From an uncultured bacterium (lineage in GTDB: Bacteria; Cyanobacteriota; Vampirovibrionia; Gastranaerophilales; Gastranaerophilaceae): a stretch of 21,224 bases of DNA. The stretch covers positions 1 to 21,224 of the forward strand of contig CALAWF010000184.1 of NCBI GenBank assembly GCA_937894665.1, given 5' to 3'. Under the pieces are notes generated by a model. It made no database searches. It had not been told where the DNA came from and saw only the letters and a program-made list of their open reading frames with translations. A program made the position numbers and the translations under genes. Below, piece by piece: positions 1 through 7,473 of this stretch (the stretch's first letter is position 1; every line of letters starts with the position of its first letter).

Positions 1-602
1 AAAAAACCAAGGATTGCAGCCGCTAAAGAATACAAAATCGGGCAGCTTAAGAAAAAGTTTAAGTCAAATTTTAGCATTCCGTTTGATTGGGTGTATAAAA
101 CAAGTGTTAAAATTGCATAAATTACACTGTATAAAAGTCCAACACCGATTAGTGAAAATGTGTGAACATCTGCAACTTTTTTTTCTAAAATGTCTGTTCC
201 TGCAATTGCGATAAACAATCCGGATACAATTAAAGAGAAAATATATATTGCAATTTGGTTCCATCCGATTGGATTCATCATTTCCAGTCCAAATAGAGGG
301 TCGAATGGAGTGCAAAACCTCAAGAATAATCCAACAAATAAAATACCTGTTAAAAGTTCTACAAATGGGTATTGCCAGCTAATATGTTCGTGGCAAAATG
401 CACATTTCCCTCTCAAAAAAAGATAAGAGAATAATGGTATATTATGGTACCATTTTAGCGGGGTTTGGCATTTCGGGCATTTCGAAGCCGGAAAAACTAT
501 TGATTCCTCGCTTACAGTTCTTAAAATTACGACGTTTAGAAAACTACCTATAACAAGTCCAATTATAAATATAAACGCCAATACGACAAGAGAAAATATC
601 AT
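1..602 (-). CDS. pilD: Prepilin peptidase (type IV prepilin leader peptidase, partial)
   Basis: This is the N-terminal 200 residues of an A24-family aspartyl prepilin peptidase; the gene runs off the left edge of the window. The family cleaves the leader of type IV prepilins at the inner membrane and N-methylates the new N-terminus. Visible hallmarks are a first hydrophobic helix ending in GSFLNVVI (about residues 19-26), the two CxxC zinc pairs (C42/C45 and C67/C70) around an LKWYHNIP motif, and YPFVELLTG after the second pair. D137 in GTDILEKK sits where the first catalytic aspartate is expected. The second catalytic motif (GD) would lie outside the window. The start ATG overlaps the TGA of the upstream sigma factor gene (ATGA), which suggests translational coupling. 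The family assignment is secure from the motifs. Confidence 0.93.
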   Translation of the reverse strand, partial: MIFSLVVLAFIFIIGLVIGSFLNVVILRTVSEESIVFPASKCPKCQTPLKWYHNIPLFSYLFLRGKCAFCHEHISWQYPFVELLTGILFVGLFLRFCTPFDPLFGLEMMNPIGWNQIAIYIFSLIVSGLFIAIAGTDILEKKVADVHTFSLIGVGLLYSVIYAILTLVLYTQSNGMLKFDLNFFLSCPILYSLAAAILGF

Positions 603-1393
603 TTTGCCTCCTTTGTGGTCATTTCATTTTCTATAATAATATATAATCTATTTAATGCTCTTTTTAAAATTCTTGAAATTTGAGTAGGTGAAACATGAAT
701 AATTTCAGAAATCTCTTTTCTTGAAGCTCCTTCCATATAATATTTAAAGACAACAGTTTTGTCCGGTTCCGGAAGTTTTTTCAGGGCAAATTCTATAACT
801 TTTTTATTTTCGTATGTTTCTTCCCAAGTGTCTGAATCGGATTGAATTCTATCCATTAGTGTTTCAGTGCCTTCGGAAGAATAAATATTTTGATCAAGAG
901 AAACCATATTTTTTATGAGTTCAATATTCATTATTTCTTCAACTTTGTCTAAAGGAAGATTTACATAATTTGCGACTTCTTGAGGGGATGGCGTTTTTGT
1001 TCCTCCTTCAGATAAGTCGTCGATAGCTTCTTTTACTTTTGACAAGTTTGTTAGGGTTTCTCGTGGAGTTTTTACGATGTTTGCTTTATCTCTCAAGTAG
1101 TGGAGAATTTTACCCTTGATAAATTTGCTGACGTAAGTTTTGAAACTTCCTCGTTCGTTAGTTTCGTATGTGTCGATAGCCTTCAAGACGCCAACGGCAC
1201 CGACTTGGATTAAATCATCTTTTGAAATAGAGCTTGGTAAGGGATACATTCCAAGTGCAATTCTTTTTACGAGTTTTAGGGATTCTTGGACAAGATTCAA
1301 ATAGAGGATGCGTTTTTTCTTTTCATCCTTTTCTTCTTTATAACTAAGTATCAAATTTTCGAGTTTTTCTAACTCGGATATTTTTGTTTCCAC
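599..1393 (-). CDS. RNA polymerase sigma factor, group 3 (SigF/SigB/FliA-like)
   Basis: This is a 264-residue sigma-70 family protein without region 1.1. Region 2 spans about residues 30-102, with the DDLIQVGAVGVLKAID core and the -10-recognition segment SFKTYVSKFIKGKI followed by LRD. Region 3 includes KTPRE (109-112) and TPSPQEVANYVNLP. Region 4 spans about 195-255 and has a helix-turn-helix, ASRKEISEIIHVSPTQISR. The size and the VKTPRE segment fit alternative sigma factors of the SigF/SigB/FliA type. The start codon is GTG, with GAGGAG 12 bases upstream, a rather long spacing. The stop overlaps the prepilin peptidase start by 4 bases. In cyanobacteria, SigF-type factors are known to control pilus genes and motility, so a pilus regulon is a reasonable inference here. 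A weak promoter (TATAGT near 1423) may drive it. Confidence 0.9.
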   Translation of the reverse strand: METKISELEKLENLILSYKEEKDEKKKRILYLNLVQESLKLVKRIALGMYPLPSSISKDDLIQVGAVGVLKAIDTYETNERGSFKTYVSKFIKGKILHYLRDKANIVKTPRETLTNLSKVKEAIDDLSEGGTKTPSPQEVANYVNLPLDKVEEIMNIELIKNMVSLDQNIYSSEGTETLMDRIQSDSDTWEETYENKKVIEFALKKLPEPDKTVVFKYYMEGASRKEISEIIHVSPTQISRILKRALNRLYIIIENEMTTKEAK

Positions 1394-1531
1394 TTGTTTC
1401 CAAAACTCCTCTTTTTATCACTATAGCACAGATATATCGTATTATCTAAATTTTAATTTTATTTAATAAATTTCATCATGCAATGTTTTTATGCTATCAT
1501 TAGCTTATAAATATATGAATAGGAGCAAATT

Positions 1532-1813
1532 ATGATTACTGTAAAAGATGTTGAACACGTTGCTAAATTGGCTAGATTGGAATTAACAGAAGAAGAAAAA
1601 GAATTATATACAAAACAGTTAGGTGATGTATTAAAATACGTTGACCAAATGAATGAGGTTGATACTTCTAATGTTAAACCTATGACTCAAGTTATTGATT
1701 TTGTGAACGTAATGAGAGAAGATGTTCCTCATCAAGAAATTTCTAAAGAAGCATTGATGTCTAATGCTCCAGATGAAGAAAATGGATTTTTTAAAGTTCC
1801 AAAAATTAATTAG
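1532..1813 (+). CDS. gatC: Asp-tRNA(Asn)/Glu-tRNA(Gln) amidotransferase subunit C
   Basis: This is a 93-residue GatC, the small subunit that stabilises GatA-GatB in the transamidosome, which converts misacylated Glu-tRNA(Gln) or Asp-tRNA(Asn) to Gln- or Asn-tRNA. The family pattern is clear: the N-terminal VEHVAKLARLELTEEE helix, QLGDVLKYVDQMNEVDTS, the conserved VKPMTQV segment, and the C-terminal NAPDEENGFFKVPKI. The length is usual for the family. An AGGAG Shine-Dalgarno lies 7 bases before the ATG. No gatA or gatB is adjacent, so the subunit is encoded apart from its partners, which is common in cyanobacteria and relatives. A long hairpin follows before pyrG. Confidence 0.95.
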   Translation: MITVKDVEHVAKLARLELTEEEKELYTKQLGDVLKYVDQMNEVDTSNVKPMTQVIDFVNVMREDVPHQEISKEALMSNAPDEENGFFKVPKIN

Positions 1814-1826
1814 TTTTAGATTTACA

Positions 1827-1869
1827 AAAGCCCATGAGTTATGTTTTGTTATTTTAACTTGTGGGCTTT
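1827..1869 (+). terminator. Long hairpin between gatC and pyrG
   Basis: An inverted repeat has arms at 1827-1840 and 1856-1869 that form 14 pairs (two G-U), with an AAAGCCCA/TGGGCTTT core and a 15-base AT-rich loop. It is followed by TATTACTT rather than a solid T run, so it could be a weak terminator of gatC or an attenuator for pyrG, whose ATG begins 28 bases later. On the minus strand the arm runs into TTTTGT. Confidence 0.55.
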
Positions 1870-1897
1870 ATTACTTAAAAATAGGAGTTTATTATAG

Positions 1898-3511
1898 ATG
1901 ACAAAATATATTTTTGTAACAGGTGGGGTTGTTAGTTCTCTTGGAAAGGGGATTATTGCAGCTTCTTTAGGTCGTTTATTACGTTCAAGAGATTATTCTG
2001 TAATTATTCAAAAATTTGACCCGTATATAAATATTGACCCTGGGACAATGAGTCCGTTTCAACATGGAGAAGTTTTTGTAACGGATGACGGTGCTGAAAC
2101 TGATTTAGACTTAGGACACTATGAACGATTTACCGATACAAGTTTTGGTCAGGTAAATAATGTAACTTCTGGGCGTATTTATCAGGAGGTAATCAATAAG
2201 GAAAGACGTGGAGATTATCTTGGAGCTACGGTTCAGGTTATTCCTCATATTACAAATGAAATTAAATCAAAAATTGTTGCTGCGACAAAACAATTTAATC
2301 CTGATTTTCATATTATTGAAATTGGTGGAACAATTGGTGATATTGAGAGTTTACCGTTCATTGAGGCAATAAGACAATTTAAGTCCGAAATTGGTATTGG
2401 AAATGCAATTTCCGTTCATTGTACTTTGCTTCCTTATTTACCAACATCAGGAGAATTGAAAACAAAACCTTCCCAACACAGTGTGCAAGTTTTGAGAAGT
2501 TATGGTATTCAACCTGAAATTCTTGTTTGTAGAACTTCTAAACCTATTCCAAAAACAGAAAGAGAAAAACTTGCGTTGTTCTGTTCTGTTCCAAAGGATG
2601 CTGTTATTGAATGTCGTGATATGAAAACGATTTACGAAGTTCCTTTGGCTTTAGAAGCTCAAAATATGTGTGATGTAGCATTGAAGATGCTTGGGATGGA
2701 AGAAAGAACTCCAAACTTAACATCTTGGGAAAATTTGGTTTCTAAAATTAAAAATCCTAAAACTTCAGTAAAAGTTGCAATTGCCGGAAAATATACAAAA
2801 CTTTCTGATGCGTATATTTCTGTTGTGGAATCTTTAAAACACGCAGGTTATGCAGACTCTGCTGCTGTTGAAATTAAATGGATAAATTCAGAAGAATGTG
2901 TTGATTATTCAAATTGCAAAAAACTTTTGTCTGATGTAGATGCGGTTGTTGTTCCTGGAGGTTTTGGCGTTCGAGGTATTGAAGGAAAACTTAACGTAAT
3001 TCGATATGCCAGAGAACATAATTTACCATTCTTAGGATTGTGCTTAGGAATGCAGTGTGCAGTTATTGAATATGCAAGAAACGTTGTAGGTTTGAAGGGT
3101 GCTAATTCAAAAGAATTCGATGAAAATCCAACTTATCCTGTAATTGATATTATGCTTGAACAAAAAAATGTTAAAGGATATGGTGGAACTATGAGATTAG
3201 GTGCATATGAATGTCATTTGAAACCTGATTCTATTGCTGCAAAGGCTTATGGAACTGATGTAATCTCAGAAAGACATCGTCATAGATACGAAGTTAATAA
3301 TGAATTTATTGATAAGATTTCTGAAGCCGGATTGGTATTTTCAGGAATGTCGCCTGATGGAATGTTAGCTGAAGTTGTTGAACTTCCAAAATTAGATTGG
3401 TTCGTTGCTTGCCAATTCCATCCGGAATTTAAGTCCCGTCCGGATAGACCTCATCCGTTATTTAAAGGTTTGATTGATGCGGCTTTAAAACATTTAGAAA
3501 AGAAAAAATAA
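1898..3511 (+). CDS. pyrG: CTP synthase (glutamine-hydrolysing)
   Basis: CTP synthase makes CTP from UTP, ATP and glutamine in the last step of pyrimidine nucleotide synthesis. At 537 residues it has the usual family length. The synthase domain (about 1-270) shows the GGVVSSLGKG P-loop at 9-18, DPYINIDPGTMSPFQHGEVF at 41-60, DLDLGHYERF at 69-78 and EIGGTIGDIES at 141-151. The class I glutamine amidotransferase domain (about 290-537) shows GGFGVRGIEGK at 354-364, the nucleophile C382 in LGLCLGMQ, and H508/E510 in FHPEF. All catalytic residues are present. The ATG is preceded by AGGAG about 11 bases upstream. The gene is flanked by strong hairpins on both sides, which suggests a single-gene transcript. 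Confidence 0.98.
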   Translation: MTKYIFVTGGVVSSLGKGIIAASLGRLLRSRDYSVIIQKFDPYINIDPGTMSPFQHGEVFVTDDGAETDLDLGHYERFTDTSFGQVNNVTSGRIYQEVINKERRGDYLGATVQVIPHITNEIKSKIVAATKQFNPDFHIIEIGGTIGDIESLPFIEAIRQFKSEIGIGNAISVHCTLLPYLPTSGELKTKPSQHSVQVLRSYGIQPEILVCRTSKPIPKTEREKLALFCSVPKDAVIECRDMKTIYEVPLALEAQNMCDVALKMLGMEERTPNLTSWENLVSKIKNPKTSVKVAIAGKYTKLSDAYISVVESLKHAGYADSAAVEIKWINSEECVDYSNCKKLLSDVDAVVVPGGFGVRGIEGKLNVIRYAREHNLPFLGLCLGMQCAVIEYARNVVGLKGANSKEFDENPTYPVIDIMLEQKNVKGYGGTMRLGAYECHLKPDSIAAKAYGTDVISERHRHRYEVNNEFIDKISEAGLVFSGMSPDGMLAEVVELPKLDWFVACQFHPEFKSRPDRPHPLFKGLIDAALKHLEKKK

Positions 3512-3519
3512 TTTTGTGT

Positions 3520-3557
3520 AGGAAAATAAATTCTCATTGACGAGGGTTTATTTTCCT
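3520..3557 (+). terminator. Terminator-like hairpin after pyrG
   Basis: Arms at 3520-3535 and 3542-3557 (starting AGGAAAATAAA) form 16 contiguous pairs including two G-U, with a 6-base loop ATTGAC. TGTATTTT follows, so the T run is imperfect. It separates pyrG from the transporter gene 38 bases further on. Confidence 0.65.
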
Positions 3558-3595
3558 TGTATTTTAATAGAACATAGTTTTATGGGGGAGATATA

Positions 3596-4966
3596 ATGAC
3601 TAATAATGAGGGTTTAAAGAAATTTACTACGGTAAACTTTTTGAATTTTGCATTAGGTTTTCTAGGATTGCAGTTTGCTTGGCAAATGAGAATTATTTTG
3701 TCAGGACCTGTAACTGAAAATTTAGGTGCGGATGCTTTTTTGTACGGTTTGATTTGGCTTGCCGGACCTTTTACGGGGATGGTTGTTCAGCCGTTAATTG
3801 GTGCTTTATCAGATAAAACAAAATCAAGGTTTGGGAGAAGAAGACCATATTTATTGGGAGGTGCAATTATTGCCTCTATTGCTTTGTGGTTGTTTCCGAA
3901 TTCCGGAAATATAGCAAATGAATTTTCTCATTTGACAGGTATGAATTTGCCTGTTTGGTCAGGACTTTTGATTGCTGCTGTTATGATTTGGATTATTGAT
4001 GCTTGTATCAATATTGCACAAGGTCCTTATAGAGCTTTAATTCCTGATGTAGTTTTGCCGGAACAACATGCACTTGCTAATTCTTATATAAGTTTAGCAA
4101 TTGGTTTGGGTTCAGTAATTGCTGCTGCAACTGCTCCATTTTTGAAAATTGTTTTCCATTATCAAATGTCAGTTAATGCTCAATTTATTATGGCTGCATT
4201 AGCTTTTTCTCTTGCAATGTTGTGGACTTGTTTGACTATTAAAGAAAGAAGCACTGCAAATGTAGAAGTTGTTGAAGAGAAAAAAGAAGAAGTTGGATTT
4301 TGGAAATCAATGGTTGAATTTTTTGCATTATCTCCAGAAGTTTCAAAAATATGCATAATGCAATTCTTTACTTGGATTGGTATGATGTGTATGATGATAT
4401 TCTTTACTAATTTTGCTATCCATACGGTTTATGGCGTTCCTGATTTAACAAAATTAACTGCTGATTTACAACAATCATTTATGGCTGCTCAAACATCAGC
4501 TACAAATTATTCTTCGATTTGTTTTGCAATATTTAATTTGATTTGTTTTGTGATTGCTGTTCCAATTGGAGTTTTAGCAGGTAAATTCGGTAATAAGAAA
4601 GTTCATATCATTTCATTGCTTTCAATGGTAATTGCATATTTAGGGATGGGCTTTTTCTGTACGGTTAAGCCTGTTGTAACTGTTTGTATGGCATTGTCCG
4701 GTATTGGTTGGGCAAGTGTTTGTGCTTTGCCTTTTGCAATGCTTTCAAAATACATCAAACCGGGAACAGAGGGTTCTGTAATGGGTATATTTAATATCTT
4801 TATTGCAGGTCCGCAAGTTTTTGTTTGTACTTTGGTTGCTTGGATTATCAATAAGTCTGTTCTTTATACAAACGGAATGTATAACAACCATTATGAATAT
4901 TCTTTCTTTATTGGTGCATTGTGCTTGTTGATTGCGGCAATTATTACTAAGTTTATCAAAGAGTAA
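3596..4966 (+). CDS. MFS transporter, sugar (SLC45/GPH-like) type
   Basis: This 456-residue integral membrane protein has about 12 predicted helices. The loop 2-3 motif GALSDKTKSRFGRRRP (69-84) is characteristic of the sucrose/SLC45 branch and related glycoside-cation symporters. GPYRALIPDVVLPEQ (143-157) is a second conserved stretch of these carriers. A charged cytoplasmic loop near residues 220-235 (VVEEKKEEVG) separates the two six-helix halves. The likely role is proton- or cation-coupled uptake of a di- or monosaccharide across the inner membrane, but the substrate cannot be read from the sequence. The Shine-Dalgarno is GGGGGAG, 7 bases before the ATG. It appears to be a single gene: pyrG ends in a hairpin before it and the next gene starts 102 bases later. 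Confidence 0.85.
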   Translation: MTNNEGLKKFTTVNFLNFALGFLGLQFAWQMRIILSGPVTENLGADAFLYGLIWLAGPFTGMVVQPLIGALSDKTKSRFGRRRPYLLGGAIIASIALWLFPNSGNIANEFSHLTGMNLPVWSGLLIAAVMIWIIDACINIAQGPYRALIPDVVLPEQHALANSYISLAIGLGSVIAAATAPFLKIVFHYQMSVNAQFIMAALAFSLAMLWTCLTIKERSTANVEVVEEKKEEVGFWKSMVEFFALSPEVSKICIMQFFTWIGMMCMMIFFTNFAIHTVYGVPDLTKLTADLQQSFMAAQTSATNYSSICFAIFNLICFVIAVPIGVLAGKFGNKKVHIISLLSMVIAYLGMGFFCTVKPVVTVCMALSGIGWASVCALPFAMLSKYIKPGTEGSVMGIFNIFIAGPQVFVCTLVAWIINKSVLYTNGMYNNHYEYSFFIGALCLLIAAIITKFIKE

Positions 4967-5068
4967 GATTATACATATAATATTTTTTAACAAATTTATA
5001 CCTGATAGCAAAATTTAATATTTATGAGTTTTATACTTCGTAGTAGGTAAAATTTATAAGGATTACAA

Positions 5069-6709
5069 ATGAAGTTATCAGGTTTAAATTTGTATGATGT
5101 TCGTTTTACTTCCAAAGACACAAGTAAAAAAGAAAAGCCCCTAGATTTAAGCGACAATGATTTAAAAGACTCTTCTCAAAAATCTTCTAAAAAGGTTATT
5201 TTAACCTTATCTGCTCTTGCGGTTGTTGGGGCAGCAGCTTTTGCTATAAGTCGTGGAAAAGGAAAAGTTGTATCTGGAAATTCTGGTTCTGTAAAACCAA
5301 TAAATACTCATCCTCATACTCCTGATACCTCTTCTGATTCAACAAATTCTCTGTCAAAAGAAGCGAAAGAGGCATTAGATAGTGTTAATAAAGTTTTTGG
5401 ACAAGAAACAGAAGTTTCTCCCGAAACTATAGATAGAAATATTTTAGTTTCAACATCTGAACAAAATCCGGATTTGGCACGTCTAAACAGTTATTATGAA
5501 CGTGAAGAAATAAAATCTGATAAATTGGAAGCAAGAAATCGAGAATTAAAAAATACAATAAGACAAAGACTTTCAAATTCAACTGAACCAGATGCACAAC
5601 TTGGAAACAAAATTGATAATAGAACCAAGACAATGTCTGAGGATGTTAGAGCCGAGATGACTGATTTTTATACACAAATGGCTAGAGAAGCGGATGAAAA
5701 AGCTCTTGCTTTGAAAAAGATTGAAGAAGCAAAACAAGCTAAAAAAGATGCAATGCTTAAATTAAAAGAAGAAAATCCTGAAGAATATCACAGATTAAAA
5801 GTTGAAAGAAATAAAGCTCAAAGATTAGCAAAACAAGAAAGGAAAGCTAAGGCTATTAAAACAGTTCCATCATATAATGATTTTCATGATGGCATTGTAA
5901 AAATCTATCCAACTGAAAATGGCAATATTGAACGAGAATATATTGATGCAACAGGAAAACTTTCTTCTGAAATTCGATATGAAAGAGATAAAGTGGTTAG
6001 AACCTCTTATAATGATTTTGGAAAGATTAGCTTTATCCATGATGAAAGATCTGGAAATACAATCTTGAAACATTATGAAAAAAGCGAACGTGGTAAGTAC
6101 AAACTTATATCAAGAGAAGTTACTAATCCTATAACAGAAACAGTAACTACGACTGAACACTTGAATAATGGTTTAACAAAAATTACTATTGAAAATCAAG
6201 AAGCTCGTATTATTTCTATTCGAGATAAAAATGGGCAGATTATTTCTTCTGAAACTATAGATAAAAGTAATCCTCCAGAAAAAACCGCACCTCCAAGTGT
6301 TCCGCCAGTAAAAATACTTTCTTCTTGGTATAAGCATTATTTGAGTTTATGTAAAAGTTTCCATGTTTCTCCTCGTCTATGTGGTGTTCGAGGTGGTGCT
6401 GGAGATCATTATTATGAATTATGTTTAAGAGTAAATGACCCAGACGGGTATCAATCTTATGTAAGAATTAGAAATTACAGAGCTAGATATAACGAAAAAG
6501 CACAACTTTTAGAAGTTTTAGATAAATTGGATAATGGTGGTCTCAGAGTTCCTCTTTCTGATAGTGAAGTTGAACAAATACAAAAACTTATCAAATCAGG
6601 TGATGTTCCGGACTCGATATTAAAATCTTTGGAAAAATTGATTTCTGAAACGGAATCTTACAATGCGAACAGAGCATCTCAACGTCAACGGGTGTTAGTA
6701 TATGCTTAG
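5069..6709 (+). CDS. Unknown membrane-anchored coiled-coil / beta-repeat protein upstream of the ART gene
   Basis: I recognise no family for this 546-residue protein. It has a short polar N-terminus (1-42) with LNLYDVRFTSKD, one hydrophobic segment at 43-60 followed by RGKGK, and a Ser/Thr/Pro linker (66-97). A highly charged, probably coiled-coil region follows (about 136-265, rich in K, E, A and R). Residues 270-400 contain tandem beta-rich units resembling YD/YwqK-type repeats, for example GNIEREYIDATGKLSSEIRY and later KNGQIISSETID. A proline linker (401-413) leads to a C-terminal domain (414-546) with Cys residues at 428, 438 and 452. If the hydrophobic segment is a signal anchor, the bulk could lie outside the cytoplasm; the basic residues after it would argue for the opposite orientation. 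An AGGATT Shine-Dalgarno lies before the ATG. The stop overlaps the next ATG by 8 bases, so the two proteins are probably made together. Confidence 0.8.
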   Translation: MKLSGLNLYDVRFTSKDTSKKEKPLDLSDNDLKDSSQKSSKKVILTLSALAVVGAAAFAISRGKGKVVSGNSGSVKPINTHPHTPDTSSDSTNSLSKEAKEALDSVNKVFGQETEVSPETIDRNILVSTSEQNPDLARLNSYYEREEIKSDKLEARNRELKNTIRQRLSNSTEPDAQLGNKIDNRTKTMSEDVRAEMTDFYTQMAREADEKALALKKIEEAKQAKKDAMLKLKEENPEEYHRLKVERNKAQRLAKQERKAKAIKTVPSYNDFHDGIVKIYPTENGNIEREYIDATGKLSSEIRYERDKVVRTSYNDFGKISFIHDERSGNTILKHYEKSERGKYKLISREVTNPITETVTTTEHLNNGLTKITIENQEARIISIRDKNGQIISSETIDKSNPPEKTAPPSVPPVKILSSWYKHYLSLCKSFHVSPRLCGVRGGAGDHYYELCLRVNDPDGYQSYVRIRNYRARYNEKAQLLEVLDKLDNGGLRVPLSDSEVEQIQKLIKSGDVPDSILKSLEKLISETESYNANRASQRQRVLVYA

Positions 6710-7469
6710 TAATTTATCAATCAATAATATTCAATTTAATAGTCCATATATAATTCCAAGAACTGGAAATATTTCATCTTTGGGTCAATCTCCTGTAAAA
6801 TCAGAAAATTCTGAAGTCTTGATGAATCATTTAAAGTATGCAGGAATGGTTTCGTTTGCCGGATTGAATTGTCCGGTAGAAAAATTTTCAACTTCCTTAT
6901 TAAAATCTTTAGAGGGTTTTATTTCAAAGAATATTCCTGTTGATTCTTCTGATTATATTTTTTTAATGAGAAATCCTCTTGGTTATTATCTTGAATGTGG
7001 AAAAGATGTAAATAAATTTTTAAGAACCGGGAGTTTTGATAATATTCATGACGTGGATTTTTCCGAAATTCCAGAATCATTACGAAAAATTTTTCAACAA
7101 CAATTAGCAGAAAAGAAAGAATATAACAGAACAATTTTAGAAAGTATTCCTATTTTAGATTCAAAATTTAGCTCAAAAACATCAGAACCAATGGTTGTTT
7201 TTAGAGATGCTCCGAAGTCTTGGATGGATACGGCTCAAGGCGGTATCCTTCATGACAATGCGTATATTTCAACTTCTACTGAACGAGGTGCTTCTATGGA
7301 AGGAATGCTTTCAAATGGAGCAGATAATTTTACATATGAAATTAGATTACCCAAAGGAACTTCGTTTTGGGATTTAACTCACACTCAAGAAAAAGAAATG
7401 GTAATTCCTCGAAATTCGGATTTTAAAATTGTTGGGAATGGTATTCTTGAATTGATTTTGAAGAAATAA
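6702..7469 (+). CDS. ADP-ribosyltransferase exoenzyme-like protein (R-S-E class ART)
   Basis: This is a 255-residue protein. Its residues from about 75 to 255 match the bacterial ADP-ribosyltransferase exoenzyme fold (C3/VIP2/iota-toxin class), which transfers ADP-ribose from NAD to a protein. Motifs in order are VNKFLRTG (103-110, the helical 'iN..LR' region), the NAD-binding arginine R168 in VVFR, the serine motif AYISTST (187-193), and the catalytic biglutamate motif E230-K-E232 followed by MVIPRNSDFKIV. An ExE pair, as opposed to QxE, is usual in arginine-directed ARTs. The first 70 residues are polar, contain NIQFNSP, and have no classical signal peptide. The gene starts inside the end of the upstream gene (ATGCTTAG) and has no separate promoter. 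The target is unknown. No ADP-ribosylglycohydrolase or macrodomain gene is adjacent. Confidence 0.82.
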   Translation: MLSNLSINNIQFNSPYIIPRTGNISSLGQSPVKSENSEVLMNHLKYAGMVSFAGLNCPVEKFSTSLLKSLEGFISKNIPVDSSDYIFLMRNPLGYYLECGKDVNKFLRTGSFDNIHDVDFSEIPESLRKIFQQQLAEKKEYNRTILESIPILDSKFSSKTSEPMVVFRDAPKSWMDTAQGGILHDNAYISTSTERGASMEGMLSNGADNFTYEIRLPKGTSFWDLTHTQEKEMVIPRNSDFKIVGNGILELILKK

Positions 7470-7473
7470 TGTT

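Noticed and set aside
14..426. Short open frames on both strands at the left edge
   Set aside because: They are out-of-frame shadows of the partial prepilin peptidase gene, whose zinc and GSFLNV motifs are clear in the correct frame.
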